DNA of 64,000 nucleotides from Marinomonas sargassi (GTDB lineage: Bacteria; Pseudomonadota; Gammaproteobacteria; Pseudomonadales; Marinomonadaceae): positions 62,001 to 126,000 of the forward strand of contig NZ_JAOVZB010000002.1 in NCBI RefSeq assembly GCF_025716875.1, read 5' to 3'. Positions 30,140 through 38,752 of the stretch are shown piece after piece. Under the pieces are notes generated by a model. The model had not been told where the DNA came from. It saw only the letters and a program-made list of their open reading frames with translations, and did no database searches. A program made the position numbers and the translations under genes. Each line of letters begins with the position of its first letter. The first letter of the stretch is position 1.

Positions 30140-30709
30140 ATCCTGCAACTCTTTTACATAAGAAAGTAAATCAGGATATAGAGATAAGAAAGGCTGCTCT
30201 GCTTGCAAAATCACTTCAGGTAGTTCATCAACAAAATCTTGTAGATAATGACCATACCGCCAACGTTTCATAATAGAAAATATCGCTTTTTCCACCCCAC
30301 TATAAGTACCTAATCCTGCCAGCCAATTATGATGTTCTAGTGAGGTGATCATATTCGCCAAACGTACTGGACAACGGCCCTTATCTCTCGATAAATCGAT
30401 TACCACTTGCTCGCAAAAGTCAGTCAAAGAAAGGGAGCCAAATTTCTGCCAATTTTGCACCAGCCAATAGTCCATTAAAATATCTTGAATGATGCCAGCA
30501 AAGCGACGTCTACCACTACGTGGTAATGCTCTAAAGGCTAAACTCGCAGGATGCTTGTCAACCATCACATCCACTTGTTGGTGCAGTTGCCAGCCTATAT
30601 ACAAGTCTGAATCTAGGCTGTTCACATCAACAGAAAAGTCGCCCAGTAAGTTACCCGCAGGGGATGTGTTAGTTAGCTGAGCAATATGTAAGTGCGCTAA
30701 ATAATTCAT
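30098..30709 (-). CDS. acpH: Acyl carrier protein phosphodiesterase
   Basis: Removes the 4'-phosphopantetheine arm from holo-ACP. The 203-residue HD-like protein begins MNYLAHLHIAQ, with NLLGDF, GWQLHQQVDVMVDKHP and DILMDYWL blocks carrying the likely metal ligands; all match AcpH. The last dozen residues (KKAEANAPRQTGL) extend past the usual end and are encoded by DNA that also forms a plus-strand terminator hairpin. Confidence 0.88.
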   Translation of the reverse strand: MNYLAHLHIAQLTNTSPAGNLLGDFSVDVNSLDSDLYIGWQLHQQVDVMVDKHPASLAFRALPRSGRRRFAGIIQDILMDYWLVQNWQKFGSLSLTDFCEQVVIDLSRDKGRCPVRLANMITSLEHHNWLAGLGTYSGVEKAIFSIMKRWRYGHYLQDFVDELPEVILQAEQPFLSLYPDLLSYVKELQDKKAEANAPRQTGL

Positions 30710-30731
30710 TTATAGAAAATGATAAATCCAT

Positions 30732-33053
30732 TTATTTTGATAACTCAACTATCATAGGGTCTACCTCTAGAGCTTGAGAAGATATGGGCTTACTAAATAA
30801 ATAGCCTTGACCAATATCACACCCGAACTCCCTTAACAAAACCAGTTGTTCCTCGTTATCTATGCCTTCAGCTACAACTTTCATTCCTAAATCATGACTT
30901 AGACTAATAATGGCCTTGGTTAACGCCGCATCACTTTTATTTAGCATAATTTCACGAATGAAAATTTGGTCGATTTTGACTGAATCAAAAGGTAAATCTT
31001 TCAAGTAACTCATACTAGAATAGCCTGTACCGAAGTCATCTAAGGCAATGGTAATACCTAAGCGACTTATGTGGCGAAGCACCTCTGCGCAGCCTTCAGG
31101 ATCTTCAATTAAAATAGACTCCGTCAACTCAATTTCCAATGAACTAGGATCAACTCTGTATTCATCTAACAAAGAGAGTAAGTGTGGTAAAAAGTTGGCT
31201 CGTTTTAACTGCTCTGCTGAGCAGTTAATTGCAACAGGAGGAACGGATAAACCTTGCTCCTTCCATGCGAGTATATGACGAAAGGTTTGTTCAAACACCC
31301 ATTCACCTAACGGCACAATGATCCCTGTCTGCTCAGCGATAGGCACAAACTCTGCTGGGGAAACACTACCTAATTCCGAATCATTCCATCGTAATAATGC
31401 TTCTAAGCCAACACATGCATCAGATGTAAGGTCTACTTTGGGTTGAAAGTGAAGCTCAAACTCCCCTTTCTTAAGTGCATACCTTAAACGCGATTCAATA
31501 CGTCTATTACGCTCAAGACGCTCGCCCATCTCACCGTTATAGAAATAATAGCTTGATCGACCTAAAAATTTAGCCTGATATACAGCCATATCAGCATTTT
31601 TCATCAATGTCACTGCATCCTGCCCAAACTCAGGAGCCAAAGCAACGCCAACCGAGCAGCTTATACTTAAGGTTCGTCCAGCAACAAAATAACTTTGCCC
31701 CAGTTGCTTAATACTATCTTGAACAAGAGCCTCTAACTGAGAAGAATCGTTTACATCATCGCGAGATAAAAGTATTAAAAAGCCATCTTCACCTAGATAA
31801 CCAATTTCAGCTCTATTAGAGAATAAAGAAAGCAAACGCTGTCCAACAGAGGCTAATAACTTATCGCCCACGTCGTAACCAAAGGCATCATTAATATTTC
31901 TAAAGTCGTCTAAATCAACGACTAGTGCTGCAAGGCACTTTTCTTCTTGCTTACAGGCGTTAAGCTGATTATCTATTATTTGCTGAATACGGTAGCGGCT
32001 ATGTAAGCCCGTCAACTCATCTTCTTCAATATTCTTTCTCACTACATCTAAAGCCCTGTGGTAGGCCGTTGACAGTTTGTGTACATAGAAAGTTAAAATA
32101 CAAGCCAACAGTGCAAAGAAGAGTAAAGGCGTAATCACCACACTCCAATTAATTAGACCTTTTACGGGCGTAGTATGAATCATATCAACACGATACTGAC
32201 GGCCTGAGTAAGTCATGGTATGCGAGAAAAATTTTCGGCTAGACCACACGGAATCTTCCGCAGTTTGCAGAAACCAATTAACCGCACCATCCTCTTCGAT
32301 ATTCGCCATACGGTAAGATATGGGGCGCTCATTTAACGTGGAAATACTCTCTAGCAACGCTCCCATACGAAAGTAAGAACCAACAATGCCATGAAAGCCA
32401 ACTCTATCTGTTAATTTATTTCGCCTTATATCAAAGGGTAAATAAACAGGTGCCTTGAGAATAAAAGTATCAGCTATGGTGCGCTTTACCCACCCTGGTA
32501 AAGCAATGCTAGACGGTTTAGAAAGTGTTACATCAAAGGAATCTCTAGCAAGCCTAACAGACTCCGCATGACTATATTGAGGATACAGCAGATCATAGCC
32601 ATGTTCTAACTGATTTGGGTAAGCAAGTGTCAGTGGTAAATACTCCTCCCGATCACCAGCTGGGCTAATAAAAAAATCAGGATTACCTAGAGCCAACTGC
32701 TGATTCATTTCATAGTCTGTTTTACGGTTATGGGGTACATATTGTGCGAAATAAAACCCCACATCGCCAACGTTTGTTAAACCACGAATAAAGCTTTCAA
32801 ACTGTCTTTGGGTAAGAGTGTTATGGCTGGTTTTTATTAAAGAAGCTACAGACAGAATATTTGCCGACTGCTCATCCAATTTAGCCGTCAGTGTATTAAC
32901 AAGATGTGAGCCCGATAAATTTTGAGCGGAGTAAACGCGTTTTGTCTCTTCATAATACATGGTTAAACTGGTCGCAACACCACACAATAAAATGATGCCT
33001 GAGACGACATAAAGTACACGTTTATTCATTACACGACTTTTTAGCGAAATCAT
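30732..33053 (-). CDS. CHASE-GGDEF-EAL membrane protein; GGDEF degenerate, EAL intact
   Basis: A 773-residue c-di-GMP signalling protein. Two membrane spans (about 12-30 and 303-325) enclose a periplasmic CHASE-type sensor with the FYFAQYVPHNRK region. The GGDEF domain (about 340-500) has GEDGF near residue 420 instead of GGDEF, so cyclase activity is unlikely. The EAL domain (about 515-765) keeps EAL (GLEALLRW), NCS, ELTES, DDFGTGYSS, KID and AEGID, so it should be an active phosphodiesterase. Start is the first ATG; a second ATG eight codons on is possible. Confidence 0.9.
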   Translation of the reverse strand: MISLKSRVMNKRVLYVVSGIILLCGVATSLTMYYEETKRVYSAQNLSGSHLVNTLTAKLDEQSANILSVASLIKTSHNTLTQRQFESFIRGLTNVGDVGFYFAQYVPHNRKTDYEMNQQLALGNPDFFISPAGDREEYLPLTLAYPNQLEHGYDLLYPQYSHAESVRLARDSFDVTLSKPSSIALPGWVKRTIADTFILKAPVYLPFDIRRNKLTDRVGFHGIVGSYFRMGALLESISTLNERPISYRMANIEEDGAVNWFLQTAEDSVWSSRKFFSHTMTYSGRQYRVDMIHTTPVKGLINWSVVITPLLFFALLACILTFYVHKLSTAYHRALDVVRKNIEEDELTGLHSRYRIQQIIDNQLNACKQEEKCLAALVVDLDDFRNINDAFGYDVGDKLLASVGQRLLSLFSNRAEIGYLGEDGFLILLSRDDVNDSSQLEALVQDSIKQLGQSYFVAGRTLSISCSVGVALAPEFGQDAVTLMKNADMAVYQAKFLGRSSYYFYNGEMGERLERNRRIESRLRYALKKGEFELHFQPKVDLTSDACVGLEALLRWNDSELGSVSPAEFVPIAEQTGIIVPLGEWVFEQTFRHILAWKEQGLSVPPVAINCSAEQLKRANFLPHLLSLLDEYRVDPSSLEIELTESILIEDPEGCAEVLRHISRLGITIALDDFGTGYSSMSYLKDLPFDSVKIDQIFIREIMLNKSDAALTKAIISLSHDLGMKVVAEGIDNEEQLVLLREFGCDIGQGYLFSKPISSQALEVDPMIVELSK

Positions 33054-33270
33054 TGCTCACTCATTAATATTCTAAAATACACAACCAAACTGGCAGCATT
33101 ACCACTTCAATTAACGAATTGAATTTAAATGTAAGTGCTGAATTACCAACTTTACCCAAAAAGACACTTAAAAAATACAAAGCCTATACATACTGAACGG
33201 TTATCGCACTATTTAATGTTTATTTCTGTTACAATCCACGCATTATTTCTTCTATTCAAACAGGCTCTTT

Positions 33271-34653
33271 GTGACTCAATTTAATCACCCTTTGACAAAA
33301 CAACTTCCCGCTAAGCTCAATTCTTTATTATCCGATATGGGGTTCACAACCTTTACCCCAGTCCAAGAGCAAAGCTTACCTGTCATCATTGATGGCAAAG
33401 ACATTTTGGCACAGGCTCAAACAGGGAGTGGCAAAACACTCGCCTTTGCCATTGGCTTATTGTTGAAGGTCAATCCTAGATTTTTTGGAGTGCAGGCTTT
33501 GGTCATGTGCCCTACAAGAGAATTAGCTGACCAAGTTTCTAAAGAAATTCGCAAAGTGGCTCGATTTCAAAGCAACATAAAGGTTCTAAGCCTATGTGGC
33601 GGCATGCCCTTTGGCCCACAAATAGGCTCCCTTGAACATGGCGCTCATATCGTTGTTGGCACCCCCGGCCGCTTGATGGAACACCTTCGAAAAGGCACCT
33701 TGCGCCTAAATGCATTAAGCACTTTAGTATTAGATGAAGCAGATCGTATGTTGGATATGGGCTTTGTCGACAGTATTCGAGAAGTGGTTGAACTGACTCC
33801 TGAAAACAGACAAACATTACTATTCTCTGCCACCTATGGAGATACAATTGAAGCTTTAAGTGCTGAGTTTCAAAAGAAGCCTGTGAATATCAAGGTGGAA
33901 GCTCAAGAAGACCTTAAACCTAATATTGAACAGTTTTTCGTGCGTAGTGAGAACAAAGAAAAATGCGCAACGTTACTTTCTGCTTTACAACACTTTGAGC
34001 CCCGCCAAGCAATCGTCTTCTGTAATACTAAGGCTGAGTCGCAGATAGTCGCGGACTTCCTTTCAGACAACAAAGTAGCAGCTCAAGCTATAAATGGTGA
34101 CCTCGAACAAAAGCAGCGCGACCAAGTTTTGGTCAAGTTTAGCAACCAAAGTAGCTGTGTTTTAGTCGCTACAGATGTTGCTGCTCGCGGTATCGACGTG
34201 AAAGAGATAGACCTAGTTGTCAACTACGATACTACTCGTGACACAGATGTTCATACACATCGTATTGGCCGAACTGGTCGTGCGGGAGCGGCGGGTATTG
34301 CAGTAAATTTAGTTACCTCAAAAGACGACTATAAAGTGAGGGATATTGAAGAGCGCTTTGATATAACAGCAAACTTTATCGAACTTGACGAGGCTTCTTC
34401 CCATTATCGTCTAGTGCCTAAAAAGACGACCATTGCCTTTGATGCTGGTCGTAAAAATAAGCTCCGCCCCGGTGATATTTTAGGTGCCTTAACGGCTGGT
34501 ATTGGGCTAGAGAAGTCCCAAGTAGGAAAAATCGACATATTTGATTTCCATGCCTATGTTTCTGTTGATAATGATACGGCCAAAACCGTCGTTAAAGAAT
34601 TGCAAAATAAAAAAATCAAAGGTAAAAATATTCGCACCCGAATTCTAAGGTAA
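33271..34653 (+). CDS. dbpA: ATP-dependent RNA helicase DbpA
   Basis: DEAD-box helicase for 23S rRNA maturation; 460 residues from a GTG start. Walker A AQTGSGKT, PTRELA, TPGRL, DEADRMLDMGF, SAT, ATDVAARGID and HRIGRTGRAG are all present. The C-terminal domain (about 385-460: LRPGDILGALTAGIGL, IGKIDIFD-like and AYVSVDNDTA) is the DbpA RNA-recognition fold that binds hairpin 92 of 23S rRNA. The VanZ-like gene follows 5 bp downstream. Confidence 0.95.
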   Translation: MTQFNHPLTKQLPAKLNSLLSDMGFTTFTPVQEQSLPVIIDGKDILAQAQTGSGKTLAFAIGLLLKVNPRFFGVQALVMCPTRELADQVSKEIRKVARFQSNIKVLSLCGGMPFGPQIGSLEHGAHIVVGTPGRLMEHLRKGTLRLNALSTLVLDEADRMLDMGFVDSIREVVELTPENRQTLLFSATYGDTIEALSAEFQKKPVNIKVEAQEDLKPNIEQFFVRSENKEKCATLLSALQHFEPRQAIVFCNTKAESQIVADFLSDNKVAAQAINGDLEQKQRDQVLVKFSNQSSCVLVATDVAARGIDVKEIDLVVNYDTTRDTDVHTHRIGRTGRAGAAGIAVNLVTSKDDYKVRDIEERFDITANFIELDEASSHYRLVPKKTTIAFDAGRKNKLRPGDILGALTAGIGLEKSQVGKIDIFDFHAYVSVDNDTAKTVVKELQNKKIKGKNIRTRILR

Positions 34654-34658
34654 TCAAA

Positions 34659-35033
34659 ATGGCTCCCCTTCTCATCTTATTAACATCCAAGCAAGCTCAA
34701 TGGATTGGATTTGTGTTAGGGGGCGTCATTATAAGCCTTTCTACTTTAACCCCTATAGAACACCTCCCTCCTGCGCCTGGTTCGGACAAGTTACACCACC
34801 TTATTGGCTTTGGTGGTTGGGCTCTAATGTGTGCCTTTGGTCCCTTCAGGCAATTCCTGATCATGGCAACTTTCATCGCTCTTTGGGGCGGTGTAATTGA
34901 GTTAATTCAACCTTATGTGAATCGATATGGGGAGTGGCTCGATTTCTTTGCCAATAGCTTGGGAGTCCTATGTACTGTCACAATCAAAACACTCTTTCAT
35001 CTACGAATTGCAAGATCAATCTCATCCTCTTAA
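34659..35033 (+). CDS. VanZ-like membrane protein
   Basis: A 124-residue protein with about four membrane spans. The blocks SLTPIEHLPPAPGSDKLHHLIGFG, ALWGGVIELIQPYVNRYGEWLDFFANSLG are typical of VanZ-like proteins (PF04892), small membrane proteins of uncertain function; resistance is not implied. It follows dbpA by 5 bp and is likely co-transcribed. Confidence 0.8.
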   Translation: MAPLLILLTSKQAQWIGFVLGGVIISLSTLTPIEHLPPAPGSDKLHHLIGFGGWALMCAFGPFRQFLIMATFIALWGGVIELIQPYVNRYGEWLDFFANSLGVLCTVTIKTLFHLRIARSISSS

Positions 35034-35155
35034 TGAAAACACGATACAGACCTGATAATGTATAACCAATCGGTCAGAGTTATGCGTAAAACACTCAAAG
35101 ATAACTCTCTATTAATTAAAGATATTTACTACCAAAGTCAGGATAGTTACAAAAG

Positions 35156-36457
35156 ATGAAGCAATTAAAAGCATGGCGAGCGGCTATTATTCATTGTATT
35201 GCGGACCCAAAAGAAGTTGGCAATGAAGCCGCCTATGAATACTTTGACGATGGTCTACTTATCGTTGAAGGCGATAAAATACAGGTAATTGGTGATGCGG
35301 AAACACTACTACCAAGCTTACCTAACAGTATTATTATCGAGCATCATCCCGACGGCATTATCACGCCGGGCTTTATTGATACTCACATCCATTATCCGCA
35401 GACAGACATGATTGGCTCATACGGTGAGCAACTTCTTACTTGGCTCAATACTTATACCTTCCCCGAAGAAAGAAAATTTAGTGATAAGAACCATGCTAGT
35501 GATGTGGCCAAACGCTTCTTGGAAGAGTTACTACGCAATGGCACCACAACTGCTCTAGTATTCGGCACAGTTCATAAGGTATCCGTGGATGCATTCTTTG
35601 AAGCTTGTGAAGTCCATAACCTAAGAATGATTTGTGGCAAGGTCATGATGGATCGAAATGCACCAGACTATCTGACTGACACACCAGAAACCAGCTACGA
35701 CGAGAGCAAGACACTCATTGAGCAATGGCATAACAAAGACCGTTTACATTATGCCATCACGCCGCGTTTTGCCCCCACCAGTTCCGATGAGCAACTTCAC
35801 TTAGCAGGAAAACTGCTAAGTGAGTACGACGACGTTTACTTACATACCCACTTGTCTGAGAACAAAGATGAATGTGCTTGGGTGCAAAGCTTATTTCCAC
35901 AAAGTAAGAACTATCTAGATGTCTATGATCAGCACAAACTATTAAGTGAGCGCTCTGTCTTTGCCCACGGCATTCACCTTTGTGACCATGAGTACCATAG
36001 ACTCCATGAAACTGGATCGGCTATTTCTTTCTGCCCCACTTCAAACCTTTTCATAGGCAGTGGCTTATTCAATCTGAAAAAGGCTGAAGAACATAAAGTG
36101 AACGTAGGTTTAGGAACAGATGTCGGTGGTGGCACAAGTTTCTCTATGCTCCAGACCCTAAACGAAGCTTATAAAGTGATTCAGCTACAAAATGAAAACC
36201 TTAGTCCAATTAAGTCTTTCTACTTAGCAACATTGGGCGGGGCAAAAGCACTGCGTTTAGAAGATAAAATAGGTAACCTCGCTGTGGGAAGCGAAGCAGA
36301 TTTCGTAATTTTAGATAAGAAAGCAACTCCGCTGCTGACCTCTCGCCTTGCCCAATCAAAAAATATCGAGGAAACTCTATTTGTTCTTATGACCATAGGT
36401 GACGACAGAGCCATTGCAGAGACTTACTCAGCAGGAAAATGTGTTCATAAAAGATGA
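35156..36457 (+). CDS. guaD: Guanine deaminase
   Basis: Zinc amidohydrolase turning guanine to xanthine in purine salvage. The 433-residue protein shows GFIDTHIHYPQTDM, the THLSEN ligand block, FAHGIHL, SFCPTSNLFIGSG and GLGTDVGGGTSFSM, all diagnostic. It has its own promoter region and a strong terminator. No other purine gene is adjacent, though a TetR gene follows in convergent orientation. Confidence 0.95.
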   Translation: MKQLKAWRAAIIHCIADPKEVGNEAAYEYFDDGLLIVEGDKIQVIGDAETLLPSLPNSIIIEHHPDGIITPGFIDTHIHYPQTDMIGSYGEQLLTWLNTYTFPEERKFSDKNHASDVAKRFLEELLRNGTTTALVFGTVHKVSVDAFFEACEVHNLRMICGKVMMDRNAPDYLTDTPETSYDESKTLIEQWHNKDRLHYAITPRFAPTSSDEQLHLAGKLLSEYDDVYLHTHLSENKDECAWVQSLFPQSKNYLDVYDQHKLLSERSVFAHGIHLCDHEYHRLHETGSAISFCPTSNLFIGSGLFNLKKAEEHKVNVGLGTDVGGGTSFSMLQTLNEAYKVIQLQNENLSPIKSFYLATLGGAKALRLEDKIGNLAVGSEADFVILDKKATPLLTSRLAQSKNIEETLFVLMTIGDDRAIAETYSAGKCVHKR

Positions 36458-36462
36458 GTCGA

Positions 36463-36499
36463 AATAAAAAAGCAGCCCCACAGAGGCTGCTTTTTTATT
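36463..36499. terminator. Bidirectional intrinsic terminator (guaD / tetR)
   Basis: A perfect 15-bp stem (AATAAAAAAGCAGCC and its complement) with a 7-nt loop CCACAGA and A/T tracts on both sides, between convergent guaD and the TetR gene. Confidence 0.94.
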
Positions 36500-36525
36500 C
36501 TTAAATTAATTGATAACTGACAATA

Positions 36526-37107
36526 TCACTTTTTTAGCTTTATAAACTCACTAAGAAGTAAGGGTAAATCATCTAGCTTCATTTCAGACTGAAGCTGCGT
36601 TTCCTTTCCTAATAGAGCGGGTGTTAATAAACATTCTTTAGTCACTGCTTTTAGTACGAAAAGCCTCTCCTGCGCGACATCCCATTCCTTTAACCAGTTT
36701 TGCAAAACGGATGTCATGACAGATTCAAATTTCGACAGCAACAGATAACTGGATGCCTCCATCTTATGTTGCTCACCCATAAATACTCTATAAACGGCCA
36801 ATCGCTCTTGCTTGCTAACCCATAACTCCCAAAGACTCACCCAACCAGAGAAAAAACCTTGATCCTCATCCTGCTGTAATTTGATTAGTTCAGCTTCCAT
36901 TTCTGTTTCAGCTCTTTGGGTCAACAAGGTCAAAGCAGACTCCCAGAGCACAAGTTTAGTGGGGAAGTTACTATAAACAGTCGGTTTAGAGACTTCTGCT
37001 GCGGCAACGACTTGATCGATACTGGTACTCTGATACCCCTGTTTGGAAAATAGACCACATGCCACCTCTACAATATGCGCCTTTTTACTGGGTCTACCTC
37101 TTGCCAT
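36526..37107 (-). CDS. TetR/AcrR family regulator
   Basis: A 193-residue repressor. The N-terminal helix-turn-helix (HIVEVACGLFSKQGYQSTSIDQVVAAAEVSKPTVYSNFPTKL) is unmistakable, and the rest is a helical ligand domain. The target is unknown. The HIT gene lies 39 bp upstream on the same strand, so the two might share a transcript. Confidence 0.9.
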   Translation of the reverse strand: MARGRPSKKAHIVEVACGLFSKQGYQSTSIDQVVAAAEVSKPTVYSNFPTKLVLWESALTLLTQRAETEMEAELIKLQQDEDQGFFSGWVSLWELWVSKQERLAVYRVFMGEQHKMEASSYLLLSKFESVMTSVLQNWLKEWDVAQERLFVLKAVTKECLLTPALLGKETQLQSEMKLDDLPLLLSEFIKLKK

Positions 37108-37146
37108 GAATACCTCTAATTATGTTTTTTATCTCTACTTAAAAAA

Positions 37147-37575
37147 TTACCAAAAGCGCAATATATGGTGCCGTAATTCATCCATTTCTTGTGATGATAG
37201 CACTTTAGCATCAACCAATTTGGGTGCTGCAGGCCAACCTGCATCTATCATACTTAAATTACAAGCGTCGCGCTTATCCGCATACCGAGGAAACACATGA
37301 AAATGTACATGAGGGTCAACCATCATTAACATCAAGTAATTGATCTTATCGTAATCAAAAGCCTGTTTTAGTGTACGTTCAATATCACTAATGGCCACAT
37401 TCATTTCAGTAAATGCCTCTGGGGATAAAGCTGAAAATTCAGTTACATCCGACTTGGCACATAATACCAAGGAGCCAATAGTGACTTGCTCTTTCCGTAA
37501 CAGTACAATCCAATGGTCATATTCTTTGATCAAAGTATCTGGATAACCAAACTTTTCTAATGTGGTATTTACCAT
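37147..37575 (-). CDS. HIT family hydrolase
   Basis: A 142-residue histidine-triad protein with the motif HVHFHVFPRY near residues 90-99 (HxHxH catalytic triad). It probably hydrolyses or transfers nucleoside phosphates; the substrate is unknown. The ATG at 37575 is chosen over a GTG three codons upstream because AGGTGA sits 5 bp ahead of it. Its resemblance is to HIT proteins of the Ap4A/AMP-lysine class. Confidence 0.88.
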   Translation of the reverse strand: MVNTTLEKFGYPDTLIKEYDHWIVLLRKEQVTIGSLVLCAKSDVTEFSALSPEAFTEMNVAISDIERTLKQAFDYDKINYLMLMMVDPHVHFHVFPRYADKRDACNLSMIDAGWPAAPKLVDAKVLSSQEMDELRHHILRFW

Positions 37576-37644
37576 AACAATCACCTAATAACTTTTTATA
37601 TAGATTTAACCCTAAGAGCTCGAATGCCAATCGAGTGCTTAGCT

Positions 37645-38532
37645 TTAGAGAACATAAAACAAAACACAGGGCACAATAACAATACTCATTAGATTACCAA
37701 TTAAGACCATTGACGCTACTTTATGAGGTTCTTGCTGGTGCATTTCTGCCACTATGTAATTCAATACAGCAGGTGGCAAGCAGGCAAAAACCAATACATA
37801 ACCCAAGCTGTCCTCAGGGATTCCTACTATCCAGTGCCAAATTAAAGCGGCTAATAAGCCACTAATCGGACTTAGAAAACCACTTACAACACCTAGTTTC
37901 CAATGGCTGAAGTCCACACTGGTCATTCTCACTCCTAATGCAAACAACATAAGAGGAATGGCAATTTGCCCTAGCATATCAATAGGTACCTTTACTGCAG
38001 GAACCACACTCCAACCCTGTAGGCTCCACACCAGACCCACAAAAGTTGCTACAACCATTGGCATTTTCATAATATTTAGAAAATTAGACCTAGGGTTCAA
38101 CATATACATGCCTAACGTAAAGTGAAGAATATTTTCTGTAAGAAATAAGACCACAGCAATGGGTAGCGCAGCTTCACCAAAGGCCAGCACCATAAGCGGG
38201 ATACCAAGGTTACCGCTGTTATTAAACATCATAGGAGGCACAAGGGTTTTAACAGGCACCTTTAAATATCGACATAATGGCCAGACCAATAATCCAGAGC
38301 CTATAACAACGACTGCTGCGGCTACAATTAAGTCGACGTACTCAGATATTTGAAATGATTTAGAAGACATCACAGAAAAAATAAGTGCAGGAACAAATAC
38401 GCTCACATTTAATCGGTTGGCTACGGACATGTCTGTAGGCCGAACTCGCGCGTAAAAAAATGCTACCAAAACAATGCAGACCAAAGGAAACACTGTATTA
38501 AATATTTGTAAAAATAAAGATGAAGTATTCAT
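37645..38532 (-). CDS. AEC family transporter
   Basis: A 295-residue membrane protein with about ten spans in two halves, of the auxin-efflux-carrier (PF03547) family. FNNSGNLGIPLMVLAFGE and the late CLPPAVLNYIVAE segment are typical. Bacterial members move organic anions such as malate or malonate, but no substrate can be assigned. The ATG is preferred to a TTG six codons upstream; neither has a good ribosome-binding site. Confidence 0.87.
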   Translation of the reverse strand: MNTSSLFLQIFNTVFPLVCIVLVAFFYARVRPTDMSVANRLNVSVFVPALIFSVMSSKSFQISEYVDLIVAAAVVVIGSGLLVWPLCRYLKVPVKTLVPPMMFNNSGNLGIPLMVLAFGEAALPIAVVLFLTENILHFTLGMYMLNPRSNFLNIMKMPMVVATFVGLVWSLQGWSVVPAVKVPIDMLGQIAIPLMLFALGVRMTSVDFSHWKLGVVSGFLSPISGLLAALIWHWIVGIPEDSLGYVLVFACLPPAVLNYIVAEMHQQEPHKVASMVLIGNLMSIVIVPCVLFYVL

Positions 38533-38752
38533 TGTAGCGAATAAGCCCAAGTCACATGTAATAGAGCAAGCATCATAGCAAAGTAATTCAACTACAAGCT
38601 TTAAATTCTATTCTCTCCCAATTATATTGAATAAGCTTAAATACCATAGTCGTATTGACCATACCTACTATATACCTGTAGATTTAATTTCTATTCTTGC
38701 ATATAAATTAAACAGCTTTATCTATAATACCGTTATTTTATATTTTATTGAG

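Noticed and set aside
30028..30273. 81-residue plus-strand frame over the candidate sRNA and acpH end
   Set aside because: It lacks a good ribosome-binding site and runs antisense into acpH; the intrinsic terminator lies inside it, so an RNA is a better explanation than a protein.
37612..37641. Imperfect hairpin near the AEC gene 3' end
   Set aside because: Two mismatches and no T-run on either strand; not called as a terminator.
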